Position numbers and translations under genes: made by a program | Shown: in pieces, positions 1 to 10,600 of the stretch | How the letters are laid out: each line of letters opens with the position of its first letter | Position numbering within the stretch: the first letter of the stretch is position 1 | Source: Amaurobius ferox | Lineage: Eukaryota > Arthropoda > Arachnida > Araneae > Amaurobiidae | Direction: 5' to 3' | DNA length: 64,000 nt | Assembly (NCBI GenBank): GCA_951213105.1 | Contig: OX578145.1 | Span: 119,829,239-119,893,238 of the forward strand | The notes under the pieces: model-generated | The model's input: the letters and a program-made list of their open reading frames with translations, nothing else | Database searches by the model: none | What the model was told of the DNA's origin: nothing

Positions 1-165
1 AGTACAAACTTTTTTCTAAGTATAATTGTTTCTTAAATTTTTCTTAAATTTAGTTAAAGTACAAACTTTAATCGTTTTCTCTTGAATTTAGTTAAAAGTA
101 CAAACTTTTTTCTAAATATCGTTTTTTCTTAAATTTAATTAAAATACAATCGTTTTATTAATTTT
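1..165. repeat. Degenerate AT-rich direct repeats
   Basis: About three imperfect copies of a unit of roughly 50-60 bp beginning AGTACAAACTTT (near 1, 56 and 98), each followed by a T-rich stretch and TTAAATTTAGTTAAA. No coding potential is visible. The array may continue left of the window. Confidence 0.5.
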
Positions 166-456
166 TCGTATTTTTTATAAGTATTGTCTTTTTTTTCTTA
201 ATTTTCGATGTTTCGAAGTTTTAGATATTAATTTTAAATCAAAAAATAATTTAAGTATTGAGTGTTTCAATAAGTGTTTAACATACACAAAAATCGTGTT
301 TTGTAATCTTTTCATGAGTATTATTCACTTTTATCCAAAATGAATTGCACTATCATTTACCAAAATTCCAGTTCATAAAACTGAATAATACGACGTCACT
401 TTAGTAGGAGGAGTCTATTTTAAAACACGGGAATATATGTCACATCAGTTGGGAGG

Positions 457-523
457 CCGGCCACACACTTAGCTACAGTAAACCTTCGGGTCTGTCGTGT
501 GGTCTGGGTTTTCAACACTTCAG
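457..523 (+). mobile_element. 5'-truncated SINE tail
   Basis: A 67 bp segment ending GGTCTGGGTTTTCAAC, flanked by identical 10 bp direct repeats AGTTGGGAGG (447-456 and 524-533). The 3' end resembles the tails at 6959-7007 (minus strand) and 50214-50271. The flanking duplication fits target-primed insertion of a severely 5'-truncated SINE. The short duplication leaves some doubt. Confidence 0.5.
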
Positions 524-556
524 AGTTGGGAGGAGTCAATTTCAAAACATGGAGAA

Positions 557-617
557 ACGCGCCAACTTGGCACAATTTTGTACTTGGAAAAAAGAGTGGG
601 GATCTATTCTCTGTTTT
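557..617 (+). repeat. Dispersed repeat, copy 1
   Basis: About 60 bp containing GCCAACTTGGCACAATTTTG and then a GGGGATCTATTCT-like stretch. A diverged direct copy lies at 1712-1771. Family unknown. The rest of 618-2190 is AT-rich non-coding sequence that would be MVP intron 1. Confidence 0.45.
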
Positions 618-1711
618 TACCCACTCCTCTCTTCAAGTGATTCTTCATAGATTTAAGGCACCGTATCTTATCAAAGGATTGATTCTACGTAATGAAATTT
701 TTGGGTTATCAATAACATACATAGAGGTATTACTTTGTCAAATTTTGTATGTATACCTCGTTCCCAGTTTCAATTGTGAATGATCAAAAAAAGCTTTTTT
801 TGAAAATTTTCAATATTTAAACTCATGTATATTAAAGAAAGAAATGAAAAAAAAAAAAAAAAGTTGAAATTTTCTATAGGAACATCTTAGAAGCCATAAA
901 GTGACATAACGAAAAAAAAAAAAAAAATGTATTGTCATTCATTTTTCTTCATAGGGAAAAAAAAAATCAAAAACTGGTAATTTTAGCAATATTTTAATTA
1001 ATTTTAAATAGCTGTGCAATTTTTGGTTATAGACATATAGTTATGTTATAAAACTTACTTTATCCGATTCTATAAGATGTGCAGATTTTAAATATCTTTA
1101 TTGTTTAATAAAATACAAGCAATTTCGCAAACCCTGTTTTTTGCAAAATTTTATTTTTTAACTCCTTGCAGTTTGAAAAAATTTTGTGCTTTGAAAAATG
1201 AGGTGTGGGCAATTCTATTGATCAACCAAATAAAAATTTGCTGAAATTCTGTGGAATGATCCAATATTTATTATTTGTTCAATTTTATCTGAAACGAAAT
1301 AAAAATATGTAGCAATAACTTAAGTATGTATAGTTTTGACTTCTTATTTGCATACAAGACATTTTTGTTGGGAATACTGAAATTATTGAATTTTAGTTTT
1401 GGTGGTACACATTTATGAAAAAGTTGAGAACCCCTGCTATAGAGCTTTGAAGAGCTACAGTTAATCTCAATTTAACTATCTGTAAGAATTTTCTAGTGTT
1501 ATAGCCATTTTTATTTTAAAGTTTATTATTCAGCATCTGCATAAGGATTTCTATTTTTTGTAATCATATGGAATGGACATTGGCTATGAGTATATTTGGC
1601 AATCCTAACTAAATTAAATTGAATATATTTTTCATTCACTTTAGTATTCAATATATATAAATGTTGGTACAGCTTTAATATATGGAATGGAATTGCAATT
1701 GCAACCCGAAG

Positions 1712-1771
1712 AATCGTGCCAACTTGGCGCAGGATCGTACTTTGAAAATTGAGTAGGGGTCTATTTTCAGG
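1712..1771 (+). repeat. Dispersed repeat, copy 2
   Basis: Same orientation as 557-617, sharing GCCAACTTGGC and an AGGGGTCTATTTT stretch. No open frame of note; open frames overlapping it look fortuitous. Confidence 0.45.
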
Positions 1772-2193
1772 ATCAACCGTTCTTTTTACATTAAAATGTG
1801 GTGAGTTTATCAAAGTTTTGGCTATCCTTAAATTAGGTTGTATTGTTTGTTGTATTTTGATTCTGATTTAAGCATAGCTTCTGTTTCAGTTTTTGTAGCA
1901 GTATTGTAGCTAAGTTTTAGAGTGTTTTATCAGATAAAGGAATTGATTATTTTAATTAATTTTTAGAATACGTCACAGAGATTGAGTGGGAAAAATGTAA
2001 GCTACGTAAAAAATTTTAGGATGGGAATTTCCAATTTTACACTGTTGACATGTGCTATATTTTGTTTTTGTATATTTGTATTTTAATTATATTTTTGAAT
2101 CATTTTCATTGAGTTTACATTTTTATGCTGCTCTATGAGCCATAGAACACCTGTTGTACAAAGAGCTTTAGCTAATGTATGACCTCTGACAGC

Positions 2194-2440
2194 CAGCAAG
2201 GCCGGATTTTGTGATATTTGTTCAGCAGGTGAACATAGTGAGGTCAGACGGCAAAGTGGTGGTAGGTCCATGTTCGAATTGTTACGGATCAACAGTTGCA
2301 CTAACAGCTTTTGCTATATGCAACGTCCAACAGGCAGCGGGACCAGATTTTGTGATGTTTTTTTAGCAGGCGAGTATAGTGTGGCAAGACTGCAAAACAG
2401 TCATAGGCCATGTTCAAATTGCTATGGATTAACCGTTAGA
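2194..2440 (+). repeat. Two tandem ~137 bp units, possibly ex-coding
   Basis: Units begin at 2194 and 2331 and share GATTTTGTGATRTTTKTT, the stretch CCATGTTC(G/A)AATTG, and GGATYAAC. Read in one plus-strand frame both encode a similar cysteine pattern (FCD.., AGE.S, then PCSNCYG), which hints at a duplicated cysteine-rich repeat of the GCC2/GCC3 kind. No continuous gene surrounds it. It lies within the presumed MVP intron. A separate short tandem repeat follows: two copies of a 32 bp unit at about 2441-2472 and 2481-2512. Confidence 0.4.
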
Positions 2441-2938
2441 CAAACACAACTGTTGCATATTATTTTATCCATACCGTTACACAAACACAACTGTTGCATA
2501 TTATTTTATCCATTTTTAGAGTGTTGACATGTACTATCTTGTTGACATGTACGTTTTTGTATGATATATTTTTATGTATTTTTGAATTTTACATATATTT
2601 CAATTATTTACACACTAAGTTTAACCCAGCCGCTTACTTTGCTGCTCATACACATCAGGTGAGTCGAGCGGCCTGGGCCTTTTACACTAAATCTAACATG
2701 TTCGTAATCTCTTTTCAAACACTACCTTTCTTTGGCCTTTTGGCTCGCCAAATAATGGCATATTATGGCAACATTCCGTATATTAAAGCTGTACTACTTA
2801 AATATTTTCAATCACAAATAGACAATAAAAAAAATGAATTCACCTCATGTAGTTAGGTAACTAAACAAATTTAAGCAAATAAGATAAAGTTTTACTATAA
2901 TTAAAAGCACTTTTAACAAGAAAGACTCAAAAACTTAC

Positions 2939-3098
2939 TGCTCATTTTCTTGTCGAACGTAAGTTTTGGGGCCTGTTTCTACTCGTGTCACATTAGTAGT
3001 TTGGTCTAATACATGCAAATAGAAATAAGGAGGTATTCTATAAATACTCTTCTCTGATGAACTTTTGCCTTGTTCGGCTATTCTTTGGTTGGCCATAT
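2939..3098 (-). CDS. MVP: Major vault protein, first coding exon (partial gene)
   Basis: Major vault protein forms the shell of the cytoplasmic vault ribonucleoprotein; its N-terminal part is built of repeated vault domains. The translation from the ATG at 3096 on the minus strand has a short variable leader of about 16 residues, then [15 protein letters not shown], then [19 protein letters not shown]. This matches the conserved MVP N-terminus (RIPPYxYIHVLDQNxNVSRVExGPKTYIRQDNE). A good acceptor (TTCCAG) ends just before 3098, two bases upstream of the ATG. A consensus donor GTAAGT begins at 2938, so the exon ends in phase 2. An in-frame upstream ATG at 3144 lies in the preceding intron and was not chosen. 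The remaining exons are expected left of the window; none was recognised in 1-2938. MVP is absent from Drosophila and many insects, which informs the guess about the organism. Confidence 0.85.
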
Positions 3099-3377
3099 CT
3101 GGAATTAAATTTTCTATGAAAATTCTAATACAGTGCTTGAACAAATTATAAAATCTAATGATACAATAAAAGAAATACTAAATTTAAAATTATCTATCAT
3201 ACTATTTACAAAAGAAATTAAAACTAATACGGGTTTAGGTTTCTTAAAAAAATATGTGCTAATTATTAAGATCAGAACTACTTGGAAAGAACACTGCAAT
3301 AGCTCAGTATTGAGTGGGCAACATTTCGTGATGTAAAGCACGAAATATTGACTACCTTCTAAAGAAAGTCTAGTTAC

Positions 3378-3420
3378 CTGGCGACAGTCTTCGTTATTAT
3401 AAACAAACAAACATGCGATT
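3378..3420 (-). other. Candidate MVP 5' UTR exon end and upstream region
   Basis: A plausible minus-strand donor (CGCCAG then GTAACTAG) lies at 3377-3378, about 280 bp upstream of the acceptor at 3099. It would form a short first intron in the 5' UTR, as the acceptor directly before the MVP start codon requires. The transcription start cannot be placed; the region up to about 3960 is the likely promoter. No TATA box was identified. Confidence 0.3.
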
Positions 3421-6400
3421 TAAGTGCGACGAATTTCAAGTGTTACACTTTAAGCGGTACTACATGAAATGACAAATAATACAATATATTTGCAGGTTTC
3501 AAAAGAATCTAGGAACTTTTAATGTTTCGCAAACCTTAGGTGATCACCTTTACAGAAAGGACTAATAAAACCGTCCTTACAGTAGTGTAGGATTCTTCAC
3601 CTTCAAAAGTTCGTAGTTAAATGAACAAATCTTAAATCTGATTAGCAAAAATTAAATTATAGCGAAGTTTTTCTAAATTTAAATAAAATGCAGCATTACC
3701 TGTCCAATATCAAGATTACAATCAACGCAACCGGCCGGCGATTTAAATACCTGATGATATGCGATAGTACCTCTTTAACAAGAAATTGTTTAAACGAATG
3801 AAATATTAAATTTATGTCTCCAGATATTATAAAATGAATAGAAAATCAGCTGATAATGAGGAACAAGATTAAAATATTATTGCAATTTCGATAAACTATT
3901 GCACAGCAAAAACGCAAACACCCCCTTTCGACAACATCCACGAAGTGTTGCCACTTTCTAAAATTAAACATTCTTTGATCAAGGTGGGTGAAGTTCGAGT
4001 CAGGATCAGGAATCCACTTAATTCATTTGGTTGTATTTAAATATTCTGCTTTTTACATAAAATACTTAAATTACAAATATTTAGCAAATAATTTAGAAAC
4101 AGTTGTACTCTGTGAACTACTTTGATGACTCTCTAGCTGAAAAAAGTAAGTTTGATGAAAATCGTTATCAGTGTTTTGAGTTATATGTCTGTTGAGTTTT
4201 GAGATTGAGGAGAGTAACGTCGTGTTTATTATAAAATTATTAATTATTGACAGTTCAATAATACGTAGAATGACGATAATATCTTTATAAAACTTGATTT
4301 TGGGTATTTGCTTAATAATACCCACATCTTTATATTAATGGATCGAGTTTATATATATGCATGTGTACCTATATTGATATGTTTCTACAATTCATAAAAT
4401 AAACAATTACTTTCTATGGATAATTTAAAAAGGAATTAGTCCACAGGAGGACAATTACTTAAAGAATTAATCTACGGATTTTCATACCATTGTCTATTGT
4501 TAAACATCGCTGATTCGGTAATTTTTTAAGTGCTGAAATTAATACCTGCCACTGAAATTGGTGTTGTTAATAAGATGATTATTAAAGTGAAAAAAATTCC
4601 ATTCTTGTACATAATATAATGTACAGAAACAAATTAACTCAATCTTAATGGCAAATAATTATTATTATTATTTTGAAATGAGACTTCATTTGACTTTAAT
4701 AACTTGATACATTTTTCTATTGAGGAGCAGCATTATATACAGTAAAACCTGTAATACGCACCTTTCTTTAATTTTGAGAAGTAAAAGTATGACCAAAATA
4801 ATTTAATGAGTTTAATATTTGTGCTTATATCATAAGTGTCTGCAATTAATTGCCTTATAGAATGAATATATATATTTAGCATATACTATTTATTAACTCA
4901 CACATGCCTTGTCAATATGCATAGTTTTCCTTATAGTAGGCATAGTATAGTAAGTCTAATACTGGATATCGCATTGTTGCCAGTAGATGTCACAATATTC
5001 TTAATGTAAATTTAAATAGGGTGCTGAGTTAAAGGGGGCATTGTTCTAGTAGTCGGCATCTATTATAAATTACTTCACATCTCAAAATAAATCATGAAGT
5101 AGTTTAATATTACACCATAGTACTATTTCTAAGACAGAATGTATTCAAGAAAAATAAGATGTTATATAATTTATAATTCAGTGTTGTCTCTCTCAGGAGT
5201 CACACAGTTCCTTTTTTTCCCTACATTTTAAAATTGTAGGATGTTCATTTTTTGAATTATTAATATATTGTCTATGATAAATAATTATTAAAATATTAAG
5301 TCCATGATAAATAATTATTAAAATTGAAATAATTTTAATTAAGCCTATTGAATAACATTTATTAATTAACCATTGTTTCAATAATCAGAGTTTTTCCCAG
5401 GACGGTAAATACTGGTTTTTACCATGGTATTTACCGGGGGCAGGAAAAACTTTGCCAACCCTGTAATCATATCTATTATCAAATTTTGTATATTTCTTCC
5501 TTTCTATTTATAAAATTCAAAAGAAAAGTGACATTTTCTGTATTAAAAATTTTAAATGCTAGGGAATTAGTTATTCATATTTAATATTTGTACAAAAAAT
5601 GCCATTTTGCTTGTACATTCGAATATATGTTCAATCATTTAAATTAATTATTTATTAGATTTTATCATATTTTTCATCTTTGGAAAAAAAATCCAATAAA
5701 ATAATAAATAAATGTTCATGTTTCTTACCTAATTATATTATGAAAATAAATTTAAAACATCTATTTTACTGAAAAAAATATGAAATTTAATAAAACAATT
5801 TTTTTTCTCTTTAATTGATTTGGAAAACATCTTTCTCAGATATGCTCTGATTCTTCCCCAGCAGCCTTCTTTCTGGACAAGGTACCCTACTGGGTTGCAA
5901 ATGAGGGAGAAATAGGTCAGAGATCACATCTGCTTTTGGAATCACTGGGCATTGGCTTAGTTTTGTAGGTGTGAGAGATCAGTTTGATGTGAAACATTGA
6001 GCTGAACAGCAGTCTAGTTGCATTTCTATTGGAAATGATGTCTACCATTGGAAATGCTGCTTCATATTTTATCAGATAAATTTTTAAATTTTGATTCTTA
6101 AATAGATTGTTCTCGCTGCGATTCATTTTCATCTCATAAAGCTTGAGTAAGTAAAGGCCTGAGAACAATTACTTTATAGAACAATAAAAAGCTACAAACT
6201 TGTATGATTTTATACCTGGTAAATCTATATGCTCAAGTAAAGGTCAACCACTGAGAATTTCAAAAAGAGTAGTTCCGATGAATATCAGACAAGTAAAATA
6301 GCCATTGAAACAGTCAACATAGCATGTAATGTATTAAGTGTCTCACCAATTGAAAAAACCTAAGTCAATGCCAAAAAAATCACATGGAAAGACAAAACTC

Positions 6401-6430
6401 AAAAGATATGTTAACTTGACTAAAAACGCT
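3421..6430. other. AT-rich intergenic DNA, no gene seen
   Basis: No convincing exon or element protein was found on either strand. The only clear structure is a small palindrome at 5389-5451, listed separately. Open frames at 4071-4325, 5193-5381 and 5917-6168 are low-complexity and unlike any family I recognise. Confidence 0.4.
5389..5451. repeat. Short interrupted palindrome
   Basis: Outer arms AGTTTTTCC (5389-5397) and GGAAAAACT (5443-5451) and inner arms GGTAAATAC (5404-5412) and GTATTTACC (5427-5435) are perfectly complementary. It could be a tiny MITE or a foldback relic. No target duplication is evident. Confidence 0.5.
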
Positions 6431-6439
6431 GTTAAACTT

Positions 6440-6947
6440 AGTTGGCAAATAGGTTAGATGTTGAACTACTTTCCGAACAGTCATCAGAACTCTTCACATC
6501 TAGCTAGCTCACAGTGTGAAGATTGCACTAATTTAATCCCAAAACTAAAGGGAAAATATAACAAAAGCAGTTCAACACCAGAAGAAATTAAAAATTTAAG
6601 TCTTATGCCTCAAAGCTGGGCTACTAAAACAATTATAAAAGAGTTTGGAGCTAGCCAGTATCTAGTTCACAGAACTAAAGACCTAAAAAACATGGTTCTT
6701 TCCTCAATTAAAAACATATAGGACTTTTGATTTGAAAGTGAAGGAAACAGTTTGCACATTCTTTAGATGTAATGAAATCAGCTGTTGTTTTCCAGAGAAG
6801 GAAAAGTGTTTATCTGTGCAATCTACTACAGGAATACTAGAATTAAAGCAAAAATGTATGCTTTTTGGAAATCTTAAAATTGTTGTAAACTGAATTTAAA
6901 CAATCTAAATTACAAGATAGGCTTTTCGCAATTTGCAGAGCTATGAC
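6440..6947 (+). pseudogene. Degenerate transposon-associated protein, 5' portion
   Basis: Three plus-strand fragments in shifting frames form one protein-like remnant. The first (6458-6720) contains NLSLMPQSWATKTIIKEFG. The second (6730-6890) contains ETVCTFFRCNEISCCFPEKE and later LKQKCMLFGNLK. The third (6911-6946) reads YKIGFSQFAEL. The pattern (LTLxPxSW, then a K-rich helix, then a PGKKD-like motif, then LCNLKELY, then GFSKFAELRP) recurs in uncharacterised element-encoded proteins of arthropods and cnidarians; I cannot name the superfamily with certainty. The copy is broken by frameshifts and stops and is interrupted by the SINE cluster at 6944-7535. It resumes at 7602. Confidence 0.55.
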
Positions 6948-6958
6948 CCAAATGGTGT

Positions 6959-7007
6959 CGAAAACCCAGAACGACCGGCTCGTCCGAAGACTTGAGCAGC
7001 AAATTGG
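6959..7007 (-). mobile_element. 5'-truncated SINE tail
   Basis: A 49 bp minus-strand segment with the CTGGGTTTTCG-type tail and a GCTCAAGTCTTCGGACGAG stretch like the insert at 50214-50271. It is flanked by GACCCAAATGGTGT (6945-6958 and 7008-7021), the same sequence that flanks the full SINE next door. Confidence 0.55.
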
Positions 7008-7068
7008 GACCCAAATGGTGTATCTTACCTGGTGCTAGTGGTATTCACAGTGTATATCTATGTAGCTA
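7008..7068. repeat. Direct repeat flanking the SINE, left copy
   Basis: About 60 bp (GACCCAAATGGTGTATCTTA, CTGGTGCTAGTGGTA, CACAGTGTATAT, AGCTAT) that recurs with small changes at 7467-7535 on the other side of the SINE. The pre-insertion target was probably a short tandem duplication. Confidence 0.6.
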
Positions 7069-7083
7069 TGACCCAAATGGTGT

Positions 7084-7465
7084 TGTTGTTGAGACCCAGA
7101 CTGTCCGACCTACCAGAAAGGTGTAAGGTAACCGTTTGGACGACCGGGAAGTGCCACCCAATTTAGACCGGAACCCAGTGGGGGAGGCATCCACAGGGTC
7201 CCTACCCTCCTTCCCCTACCACCAACCTCTCGGAAGGACTTACGGACCCACATGTTTAACATTATCATACTCCGTATGAACACAGCGACAGTTGTGGCAA
7301 CTGTCAAATCCAGTGTGCAAACCACCGGGCTACCGTGCCCGAAATGTGACAACAGCACACGGTGTTCCCAGGTGGTCACCCACCCAAGTACTAACCACAC
7401 CTGATGCTGCTTGACTTCGGTGATCTAACAAGAACCGGTGTTTTCAGCACAGTAGGACCGTTGGC
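7084..7465 (-). mobile_element. Full-length SINE with 5S rRNA head fused to tRNA-like part
   Basis: Read on the minus strand from 7465, the first ~118 nt follow a complete arthropod 5S rRNA. It opens GCCAACGG, passes GGTTCTTGTTAGATCACCGA and AAGCAGCATCAGG, then GGTTAGTACTTGGGTGGG, and ends CTGGGAACACCGTGTGCTG. A tRNA-like segment follows directly (7340-7290), with a box A match TAGCCCGGTGG at 7333-7323 and a worn box B. The body matches the SINE monomers at 16.4-17.6 kb (TCCGAGAGGTTGGTGG, CCCCCACTGGGTTCCGGTC). The tail is TCTCAACAACAAC. Perfect 15 bp target-site duplications (TGACCCAAATGGTGT) lie at 7069-7083 and 7466-7480. Both 5S-type and tRNA-type internal Pol III promoters are therefore present in one unit. 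It is non-coding; open frames across it are fortuitous. Confidence 0.85.
7345..7465 (-). ncRNA. 5S rRNA-derived SINE head
   Basis: Near full-length 5S-like sequence including the internal control region (AAGCAGCATCAGG for box A, CACCTGGGAACACCG near box C). Many C-to-T type changes and its position inside a retroposon argue against a functional 5S gene. It is followed by SINE sequence rather than by a T-run terminator. Confidence 0.8.
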
Positions 7466-7466
7466 T

Positions 7467-7535
7467 GACCCAAATGGTGTATCTTAACTGGTGCTAGTGG
7501 TACGTGCTGTGCTCACAGTGTATATGTATGCAGCT
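7467..7535. repeat. Direct repeat flanking the SINE, right copy
   Basis: Partner of 7008-7068, with about ten extra bases (CGTGCTGTGC) in the middle. It ends AGCTAT, as the left unit does. Confidence 0.6.
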
Positions 7536-7601
7536 ATTATCCAATATAAAACTAATGGTTTTAGTAATAAATATAAAGGCTGAGATATTATTTTATTGCT
7601 A

Positions 7602-7679
7602 AAAATGATAGTTTGCTCAACAGAAGATGAAAGTTGCATACTTGGTGAATGTTCTAAATGCCCAGGAACTTTTATTTTT
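7602..7679 (+). pseudogene. Degenerate transposon-associated protein, continuation
   Basis: Short frame reading MIVCSTEDESCILGECSKCP, the cysteine-containing block (CxxxxExCxxxxCxxCPG) that follows the GFSQFAEL block in the same protein family. Its place after 7535 shows that the SINE cluster interrupted this remnant, with some sequence lost. Confidence 0.5.
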
Positions 7680-10600
7680 TAATTAAATGCTATCAGATGC
7701 AAAGCACTCAGCAATGATATTTACAATAAAAACTGATGAAATCACATTTAAATTAATGTTAATAATAAGAAAGGAACAAATAGACAGGTAAAACAATATA
7801 TTTTTGGTTAGACATTTAAATACGAATAAATAACCTCTTGTTTTAAAACAATTTCATATGCTGAAAATGACACTATTTTTTTCAATTTTAAAAATAGAAA
7901 GGATAAAATATACAAAAAGCCCCTTTCACTTGATTATCTACATAGATTTGTTTTTTTATTAAATGAGTTTTTAGAGTTTTAAATTATGCCCCACATGGGG
8001 TTTTAGGAGTGTTAAAAGTGATCATTTTTGAAATTTTGGAAGTTTGGCAACCCTAAAATCCAAGTAAAAAGTGGATTAGAAGCCTAAATTTTTTTGTGCT
8101 TATAAAACACTTCCAACTCTTTATATCAACCATATTTTATCCATGTTTTAATTTCATCAGCTAAATTGAAAAAATCTTAAGCATGAGAAAAAAAATATAT
8201 TACAATTAGTTTATATCATATGAAAGCTTGAAATCTTAGCTTTAAAATGGCACCTGAAATATTGGTTTGTGACAAATACAAGTGGTTTTATTTTAGAAAG
8301 AATGAACATTACTTTTGACAGAAATATGACCTTGAACGATGTTCCAAGGGCCAAAATCTCCCCTTCTCCATTAAAAAAAAAAATTTAAATTCTGGCTTTC
8401 GCCTTCTATAAGCTAATTTTAATTTTTGATCAAAATCTATTACTATGATGCAACCGCCATTTGTTGATTTGACATGGAATGACCCTAAAAACTCCTTAAA
8501 ATTTTTGGCGTTCCAATTTCAAAATGCAAAAGGAAACCGACCAAATGACTGACAGTTCAAAATTGGCACTGTATGGAATATTATCAAAATATTAGAGATT
8601 ACTACTGTTTTTGTTTCTTTTTTAAATTTTTTGCCCAAAATTCGAACTTTATTAGTCGGATCAAAAGTAGAAAAAAAAAAATTAAACAAAACGCTCTCCT
8701 TTCACCTCGTGCAAAAAAAAAAAGACTGGATTTTTGATTATTCTATTGGCTTCCTTTCTGAGAAATTATTATGAGTACAAAGGTAAAATTTTACTCAATT
8801 ATTGTTTGTTTAGTGTGAGATTGGGGTAAAAAGTTCTGAAAATTTAAACATCTTACAAAATTTTGTTCTAAATCCAAATATAATTATTCAAACAAGAATT
8901 CCCTCACATTCCTGATTAGCGAGAACAAACAAGTTCATTTTTCTCGATGAAGGTTTAAGTTTTCAAATATAATAAATTAATGTAGTATTCTGATAAGTTT
9001 TATAATATTACCGAGGAATGTATTGCATTTTAGAGATGTTTAAATAAAATTGCATTGAAGTTGGAAAATGTTTCATAATCAATGCTTTAAACATGATTGT
9101 TCTTTCTTGTTTTTAAACATTTGCCTGATATTGTTTAAATTTTAATATACAACTTTTGAATGCTATCTATTTTCATCCAGTTTAATATTTTTCTAAGCAT
9201 GCCAGCCCTAATAAAAAATGGATTCAAAAACAAATCGATTTACCCTAACTTTATATATTTGTTTCACAAACAATCTGATGTGGGCAGCTCATGACTTTCC
9301 CTCTAAACACATTTTTTTGTCTTCAGGGCTTCGGCTTATGTGCACTATATGTATACATTACCCCAATATTTTTAAAGTGACTCATTTCAAATATCATCAT
9401 CAGTTTATTTTTATAGTGCGCTAGTATAAATGAATAAATATTTCACTAAATGAAATAATTTATTGTATAAATGGCGGCATTGAGCAATTCATTTTGTTTT
9501 GTGATTACAGAGTCCAAGCATCTTTTCCATCCATCTCCATTCTTTAACTATTACACAGTAGGCAGACTGAATTTGCTTATTTTCATATTTAGTTTAATTT
9601 TAAGTAAAAAGAATCCTTATAGTTAGCATTCTCAAGCAATATTTTGAATCTCAAGTTTTTTTTTTTCAGTGTTTTACGTTTTTAAATGATTATTATGCTG
9701 AGTTTGTAACTATTAAGTTTTTAAATGATTATTATGCTGAGTTTTAAAACTAGCCATTTCATCCGTGTTTTGCCCATTCTTAATGGCTAGTGGCCACTAA
9801 ATGTGATATCTACACAATAAAAGTTCTGAATATCAAAATCAGTTTCAATTTAAAAAAAAAAAAAGGAATTGGTGCACATTTTGAGAGCTAAAATGATGCA
9901 AGTTTTTTAAAAATCCCTTTAAACTCCCCTCGTCACACCAAATTGAAATTTTCAATGTTTTTACTGATCTGGAAACTGAGATGGATCGAATATGCCCAAT
10001 TTATAAACAAAACACTAGTAGTGACTCATGATTTTCTAGAAATCTAGTGCCTCACCACTAGTGTTTTTTTTTATAAATTGGCCTGATTTATTTATGCATA
10101 TGTGTTTTGAAATGAATTATTTTTGCTTGAAATTTATATACTTATTTGTAGTATATGTTAATTTTAGTATTGATTTATCCAATTTATCCTATGCAAATTT
10201 GTATTCATGATTTCTGGTCGCATAAAAGCTCATGCCTGTCGATTCTTTATTGCTACTGATGATGGACACTATGGTGTCCTAAAGCGCTATGGCATTTTGA
10301 AAAAAAAATTTTGTACACCAAGATGGTGTATTAAATATAAATACATATTATACTACTTGTAGTCTTTGCTGAAAATAGTAAATTCGAATGTTTACTTCAT
10401 CTGACAGTCTATCAAGAAAATGAAGGGAGTATCCTCACAGTTCCCCAAGATATGGAACAAGCTTACTTCCAATGGGTATCCAGAGTAACATTAATCTCCT
10501 ATAGCTTAAAGATAAATGTTGAAGTTACGGAGCCAATCAAGGGTTCCAATGAGCACTTTTGCCTCCAGTAATGCCTGAATATTTGGCACACAAAAATCGA

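Noticed and set aside
7110..7400. Open frame on the minus strand across the 5S-tRNA SINE
   Set aside because: It lies inside a retroposed Pol III element; similar frames appear in every SINE monomer at 16.4-17.6 kb and reflect the GC-rich body.
7345..7465. A functional 5S rRNA gene
   Set aside because: The sequence is diverged, lacks a T-run terminator at its end, and is the head of a SINE with target duplications around the whole unit.
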